From NCBI GenBank assembly GCA_001782805.1, contig MFPT01000020.1, forward strand, positions 1 through 17,650: a DNA stretch of 17,650 bases. The letters run 5' to 3'. Under the pieces are notes generated by a model. It was given only the letters and a program-made list of their open reading frames with translations, ran no database searches and was not told where the DNA came from. Positions 15,319 through 17,650 of the stretch are shown piece after piece (within the stretch, counting starts at the first letter, position 1; each line of letters begins with the position of its first letter). The position numbers were made by a program, and so were the translations under genes. This DNA comes from Candidatus Magasanikbacteria bacterium RIFCSPHIGHO2_01_FULL_41_23 (GTDB lineage Bacteria > Patescibacteria > ABY1 > Magasanikbacterales > UBA922).

Positions 15319-16374
15319 TCAATTAAGTAACCAAAAATCATTCTTAATCGATTGACGCAGTCTAAAAGTATTGCCGTGCGACAACATGCCCAAATAAGAT
15401 TGAAGTGTTTCCGGCTTGAAATTTTTGGCCAGTCGCCGCAACATTCGTTGTTTGGTAACTTTCCGTAATACTCTATGAGAGGGAAAAAGTATCCAGCCCA
15501 AAAAATCAACGCCTGACGCAATGGTTTTGATAAAAACTTTATTGGGATGTAATTGTAATTTTAATTTTTCCGTTAAAAAATTTTGTAACTCCGAAATAAT
15601 CGAGAGAAGCGCATTTCTATTATCGGATAAAAACACAAAATCATCCGCGTAGCGAATATAGTGTTTTACCTTGATCTTATGTTTCACCCATTGGTCAAAC
15701 TGATTCAAATAAATATTGGAAAATAACTGCGACGTTAAATTCCCGAGTGGTAAACCAACGGCTGTATATGGTGTCGCGGAAAAACTGGCAATAATGTTGT
15801 ACAATAAATTCACGATTTTTTTATCCGGAATATAAACATCAAGAATATGCAATAAAATTCTCTGATCAACACTAGCGAAAAATTTTCTTATATCGCATTT
15901 CAAAACCCAGACCGTACGCGTATGATTGTGACTAACTTGTCGGCCAAATTTTCTGAATCGGTTAATCGCTTTGTGCGTGCCTTTATTATTACGACAAGAA
16001 AAAGAATCAGCGATAAAAGTCCGGTCAAAAAACGGATATAAAATTCGGTACACCGCGTGATGCACCAACCGATCGCGGACACTGGCTTTGTGAATCACGC
16101 GCGGCTTGGGATCATTGATCCGAAATTCCCTGTATCCACCATGACAATAAGTCAAGTTTACTAAATCTCTATGCAGTGCTAAAATATGATCCATTAAGTG
16201 ACGCGAAAATTCCACCACATCGGTCTTTTTACTTTTGCCTTGTTCAAATTCCTGCCACGCAGAAAGCAGATTGGAAACACAAACAATATCTTCGTATTTA
16301 TGAGTCAAATGAATTTTATTCCGACTACTAAGAACCCCCCCCCCATTGGAAGCACTGACATTCCGATTATTCAT
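15319..16374 (-). CDS. Diversity-generating retroelement reverse transcriptase
   Basis: This 351-aa RNA-directed DNA polymerase has its domains in order: a conserved segment PRVIHKASVRDRLVHHAVYR (91-110), motif A LKCDIRKFFASVD (158-170, catalytic D161), motif B GLPLGNLTSQLFSN (207-220), motif C YADDFVFL (242-249, catalytic D244/D245) and a late HPNK...DFLGW block (276-294). The GNLTSQ form of motif B, in place of QG...SP, is typical of DGR enzymes, and there is no maturase or endonuclease domain. Matching TR/VR repeats nearby confirm the type. The start is uncertain. ATG at 16374 gives an unusual leader (MNNRNVSASNGGG) across a G tract, while the family-like part begins near LTHKYEDI, where a TTG at 16308 could serve. 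Neither has a Shine-Dalgarno. The 5' end overlaps avd antisense. Confidence 0.93.
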   Translation of the reverse strand: MNNRNVSASNGGGVLSSRNKIHLTHKYEDIVCVSNLLSAWQEFEQGKSKKTDVVEFSRHLMDHILALHRDLVNLTYCHGGYREFRINDPKPRVIHKASVRDRLVHHAVYRILYPFFDRTFIADSFSCRNNKGTHKAINRFRKFGRQVSHNHTRTVWVLKCDIRKFFASVDQRILLHILDVYIPDKKIVNLLYNIIASFSATPYTAVGLPLGNLTSQLFSNIYLNQFDQWVKHKIKVKHYIRYADDFVFLSDNRNALLSIISELQNFLTEKLKLQLHPNKVFIKTIASGVDFLGWILFPSHRVLRKVTKQRMLRRLAKNFKPETLQSYLGMLSHGNTFRLRQSIKNDFWLLN

Positions 16375-16710
16375 AAACTAAGTGAAAGTTATAAATTGTG
16401 GTGCAATTTCTCAACCACTCTACCCCGCCTTATACGATATAATTTAGGTAGCAAAGTGGATAATCTGTTTACCGATATTTTGGAATTGGCAATACTGGCC
16501 GGATACAGTGCCAAACCAGACAAACTAAAACATTTGGAACTCTTAAGCGGTAAACTGGACTGCCTGAAGCTATTTTTAAAAATTCTTTGGGAAATAAAAG
16601 CCTTAGACAACCAAAAATATTCAGCCTTATCATTAATAATTAATGAAATTGGAAAAATGGCCGGCGGTTGGTTAAAAGCCATCCGACCATCTTTCCACCA
16701 AACAGACTAG
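16309..16710 (+). CDS. avd: Avd-like four-helix-bundle accessory protein of the DGR
   Basis: This protein is about 133 aa. From about residue 18 (DIPIIHKLSESYKLW) it is almost wholly helical and matches the Avd / 23S rRNA intervening-sequence protein pattern: I..K.Y.L......L.......LG...., then ILELAILAGYS, GKLDCLKLFLKILWEIKALD, and a final EIGKMAGGWLK. In known DGRs Avd is a basic pentameric barrel that binds the RT and the template RNA and is needed for mutagenic cDNA synthesis. The start is unsure: in-frame ATGs lie at 16300 and 16309, both inside the antisense 5' part of the RT gene, without a Shine-Dalgarno, and the conserved part begins only near 16360. The stop codon (16708-16710) touches the last base of TR. 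Its orientation, opposite to RT and TR, is unusual. Confidence 0.8.
   Translation: MNFIPTTKNPPPIGSTDIPIIHKLSESYKLWCNFSTTLPRLIRYNLGSKVDNLFTDILELAILAGYSAKPDKLKHLELLSGKLDCLKLFLKILWEIKALDNQKYSALSLIINEIGKMAGGWLKAIRPSFHQTD
16335..16344. repeat. 10-bp C homopolymer shared by the 5' ends of avd and RT
   Basis: Ten consecutive C (plus strand) encode Pro-Pro-Pro near the start of avd and, on the other strand, Gly-Gly-Gly near the start of RT as read from 16374. Such tracts slip easily during replication, and a one-base change would shift both upstream reading frames at once. It may also be a sequencing length error. Confidence 0.8.
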
Positions 16711-16841
16711 CGGAAGGCGACGAAGCGGCAGTTCTCGTTCCAGTTGTTGTCGATCCAGTTGAGATTGAGATCGCGCTTGCGGTCATTGCGATTCAGATAC
16801 GGCGAGTAACGATTGCCGTTGGAGTTGACGCAGACCGAGCC
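16710..16841 (-). repeat. DGR template repeat (TR)
   Basis: This 132-nt segment aligns without gaps to 17242-17373. The 17 mismatches are all at adenines of the minus (sense) strand: 13 A to G, 2 A to T and 2 A to C. I count 31 adenines in the sense-strand TR, so 17 of 31 differ. Read in the frame of the target it encodes 11 Asn codons (AAC/AAT), the codons best suited to adenine mutagenesis. The last 20 or so sense bases contain no adenine and are identical in VR, as expected for the initiation (IMH-type) end. TR itself is not in an expressed reading frame with a plausible start. Confidence 0.95.
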
Positions 16842-17066
16842 TTCATATTGTCACATCTTATCCGCACCACTGCCCATTGAATCTCTTTGGGCTGTATAAT
16901 TTTTTGGGAATTTTTCCCTAAAACGCGACACCAAGTATATTTGGTTTAAGCAGACGGCGTGCGCTAGGCGTGCCATAACACTAACCTATTCTGACGGTTC
17001 GTTCTGCCCCAGAATTCAACCGCCCCAAACCATGGTCAGGAGCTGTATCGTTTACTATCCGGATAA
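16842..17066 (-). ncRNA. Structured leader of the template-repeat RNA (non-coding)
   Basis: There is no gene in the ~385 nt between TR and the target stop. On the minus strand this part, between a predicted promoter and TR, can form several small stems: a composite hairpin at 16995-17022 (CGGTT/AACCG enclosing TTCTG/CAGAA), ACCAA-loop-TTGGT, GGGAAAAATTCCC, and GCCCA...TGGGC close to TR. Structured flanks around TR are known to matter in other DGR RNAs. The RNA boundaries are not visible from sequence. Confidence 0.5.
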
Positions 17067-17075
17067 ATTATATCA
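17067..17075 (-). promoter_or_regulatory. Extended -10 promoter for the template RNA / RT transcript
   Basis: On the minus strand TGATATAAT is a perfect extended -10 element (TGn then TATAAT at 17067-17072). No good -35 is seen at 16-18 nt; the upstream stretch is T-rich and is also the terminator tail of the target gene. Transcription from about 17060 would run through TR, antisense to avd, and on into RT. Confidence 0.55.
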
Positions 17076-17098
17076 TAAAAAATATAAAATAAATGAAG

Positions 17099-17156
17099 AA
17101 CCCGCACCAATTCTCATCCGAGTCCCAAGGGGATCGGAGACAAATTGATGCGGGTT
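17099..17156 (-). terminator. Long hairpin terminator of the DGR target gene
   Basis: The arms AACCCGCA and TGCGGGTT (8 bp) enclose CAATT/AATTG (5 bp), a 4x4 internal loop, TCCGA/TCGGA (5 bp) and TCCC/GGGG. On the minus strand the stem is followed by a T-rich run (17098-17077). It lies about 70 nt past the target stop, so it is most simply an intrinsic terminator separating target mRNA from template RNA. Confidence 0.65.
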
Positions 17157-17172
17157 TGTCGCAAAGGCTGGA

Positions 17173-17193
17173 CCAAGCGTCCAAGTAACCAAG
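17173..17193. repeat. CCAAG triplet repeat with 8-nt period
   Basis: CCAAG occurs at 17173, 17181 and 17189, with exact 8-nt spacing (CTTGG on the sense strand of the target mRNA). It sits in the 3' untranslated part, between the VR-bearing stop codon and the terminator hairpin. Confidence 0.4.
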
Positions 17194-17226
17194 GGAACTC
17201 AAGAACCGAGAACCCAGTACAAAGAA

Positions 17227-17550
17227 CTACTTGGCCACCTTGCGGAAGGCGACGAAGCGGCAGTCCTCGTACCAGTCGCGGTCGACCCAGCTGAGATCGA
17301 GACCGCGCTCGCGGTCATCGCGACCCAGATACGGCGAGCAACGAGAGCCGTTGGAGCTGACGCAGACCGAGCCGAGCGCGATGATCGGGAATTCCCGCTG
17401 GATGTCCGGGAACTTTTCCCCGAATGCCAGCAGTTGCCCGATGTTGCCGGCCTCGAGGCCACAGCGATCCAGCTCGACGAGGACTTGCTCGGTACTGAGC
17501 ACCTTGTTCAGGTGGACAAGCACGAGTTCGTACTCGCTGGCTTCGCCCAC
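17227..17550 (-). CDS. DGR target protein with lectin-like variable C-terminus, 5'-truncated
   Basis: The open frame from a GTG at 17550 gives 107 residues, but coding sequence clearly continues upstream (LFERFPVV before GEASEYEL) to about 17571, where an in-frame TGA (17578-17580) appears in unrelated AT-rich sequence. The GTG is therefore likely an internal Val, and the true 5' part is missing or lies beyond the window. Residues 1-59 hold a helical segment (VLVELDRCGLEAGNIGQLLAF) and end in FPIIALGSV. Residues 60-103 are the VR, ending DCRFVAFRKVAK, with SW, DW and CRF motifs typical of C-type lectin-fold DGR targets. There is no signal peptide or membrane segment in the visible part. Base composition is markedly GC-richer than in the RT gene. 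Ligand unknown. Confidence 0.75.
   Translation of the reverse strand: MGEASEYELVLVHLNKVLSTEQVLVELDRCGLEAGNIGQLLAFGEKFPDIQREFPIIALGSVCVSSNGSRCSPYLGRDDRERGLDLSWVDRDWYEDCRFVAFRKVAK
17242..17373 (-). repeat. DGR variable repeat (VR)
   Basis: This is the 132-nt partner of TR at 16710-16841. Compared with TR it changes 14 codons: ten of the eleven Asn codons (to S, S, G, D, D, S, R, D, Y, D in order), plus Y to C, K to E, D to G and I to V. No stop codon is created. The sense 3' end (TGCCGCTTCGTCGCCTTCCGC region) is invariant. The reading frame continues five codons past VR before the TAG at 17227-17229. Confidence 0.95.
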
Positions 17551-17570
17551 GACCGGGAAACGCTCGAACA

Positions 17571-17650
17571 GAGTGTGTCAATACTTTTGTGTAAATGGCT
17601 GTGCATAAGCACGGTTTTTTTGTTTACATAAGGTTCAATCGGTCAGGGAA
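17571..17650. mobile_element. Possible end of an IS256-family insertion sequence (runs off the window)
   Basis: At about 17571 the GC-rich target gene switches to AT-rich sequence that begins GAGTGTGTCAATACTTTTG and then TGTAAA. This resembles terminal repeats of IS256-family elements, which often contain a TTTTGTGTAAA-like core. A terminator hairpin lies 28 nt inside. No transposase is visible because the window ends, so the family call rests on the short end sequence and the broken target frame. Confidence 0.4.
17599..17621 (+). terminator. Intrinsic terminator (plus strand)
   Basis: CTGTGC, a 4-nt loop ATAA and GCACGG form a 6-bp stem (one T-G pair), followed by seven T (17615-17621). It would stop plus-strand transcription entering from the target-gene side, as is common just inside insertion-sequence ends. 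Confidence 0.5.

Larger units (their letters stand above)
15319..17571 (-). mobile_element. Diversity-generating retroelement cassette (RT, avd, TR, target gene with VR)
   Basis: All parts of a DGR are present within 2.3 kb: RT with YADD and GNLTSQ, an Avd-like protein, a 132-nt TR, and a VR in the 3' end of a target gene. TR, VR, RT and target share the minus strand; avd is on the plus strand. The cassette ends abruptly beside the rpsU promoter on one side and a possible insertion-sequence end on the other. Confidence 0.9.

Noticed and set aside
16265..16300. Plus-strand promoter for avd (TTGGAA, 18 nt, TATTTA)
   Set aside because: It matches only about four and three of six positions and lies in RT coding sequence, so it is not distinguishable from chance.
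16389..16682. 97-aa minus-strand reading frame opposite avd
   Set aside because: It is low in recognisable patterns, rich in Ser and Leu, and mirrors the Avd frame, which has clear family motifs on the plus strand.
17099..17156. Integron attC-like site
   Set aside because: The outer arms contain AAC and GTT, but the required core pattern GTTRRRY and its partner do not fit, and the T-rich tail fits a terminator.
17578..17580. UGA read as an amino acid (recoded lineage), extending the target gene
   Set aside because: RT ends naturally at a TGA, Trp is encoded by TGG in the genes here, and the sequence beyond this TGA looks unrelated to the target.
17576..17600. Outward promoter from the putative insertion sequence driving the target fragment
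   Set aside because: TTGACA is present on the minus strand, but no -10-like hexamer occurs 15-19 nt downstream in the GC-rich target sequence.

Overview
The window reads as a chromosomal piece of a Candidate Phyla Radiation bacterium (Patescibacteria, probably Parcubacteria-like). This is inferred from the AT-rich, compact, single-strand gene run; from giant cysteine-rich surface proteins that begin with a two-helix type IV secretion pilin-like segment; from a lysine-rich bS21 of the type seen in that group; and from a diversity-generating retroelement (DGR) of the type common there. Standard stop codons are used (TAA, TAG and TGA), so this is not a UGA-recoded lineage.

Layout. Positions 1-275 hold no gene, only a perfect 16-nt palindrome at 21-36. 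Positions 276-15301 (minus strand) form one apparent transcription unit, read right to left. It has a near-consensus promoter (15273-15301), then rpsU (bS21), yqeY (GatB/YqeY-like), a 755-residue membrane-anchored Ig-like surface protein, and a giant paralogue of about 3,973 residues. Gaps are 5, 28 and 14 nt, with no terminator visible between the genes. The two large proteins share their N-terminus (signal peptide plus two membrane helices) and then carry long extracellular arms. The giant one has SbsA-type Ig domains, IPT/TIG domains, a LamG domain, eleven CGDG/CGNG cysteine repeats in two clusters, two EF-hand-like loops and an embedded pseudopilin-like domain.

Positions 15319-17571 are a DGR: a reverse transcriptase (minus strand), an Avd-like four-helix-bundle accessory protein (plus strand), a template repeat (TR, 16710-16841), a structured leader with an extended -10 promoter, a terminator, and a target gene whose 3' end carries the variable repeat (VR, 17242-17373). 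TR and VR align without gaps over 132 nt with 17 mismatches. All 17 fall on adenines of the sense-strand TR, the signature of adenine-mutagenic retrohoming. The target reading frame runs without an ATG into sequence at about 17571 that resembles an IS256-family terminus, so its 5' part appears to be cut by an insertion or to lie beyond the window.

How the parts work together (inference): TR RNA made from the 17067-17075 promoter is reverse-transcribed by the RT with Avd, adenines are misread, and the cDNA replaces VR, changing up to 14 residues of a lectin-like C-terminus. The unusual points are the antisense placement of avd between TR and RT, a 10-bp C tract shared by the overlapping 5' ends of avd and RT, and the coupling of translation genes (rpsU, yqeY) to giant surface proteins.
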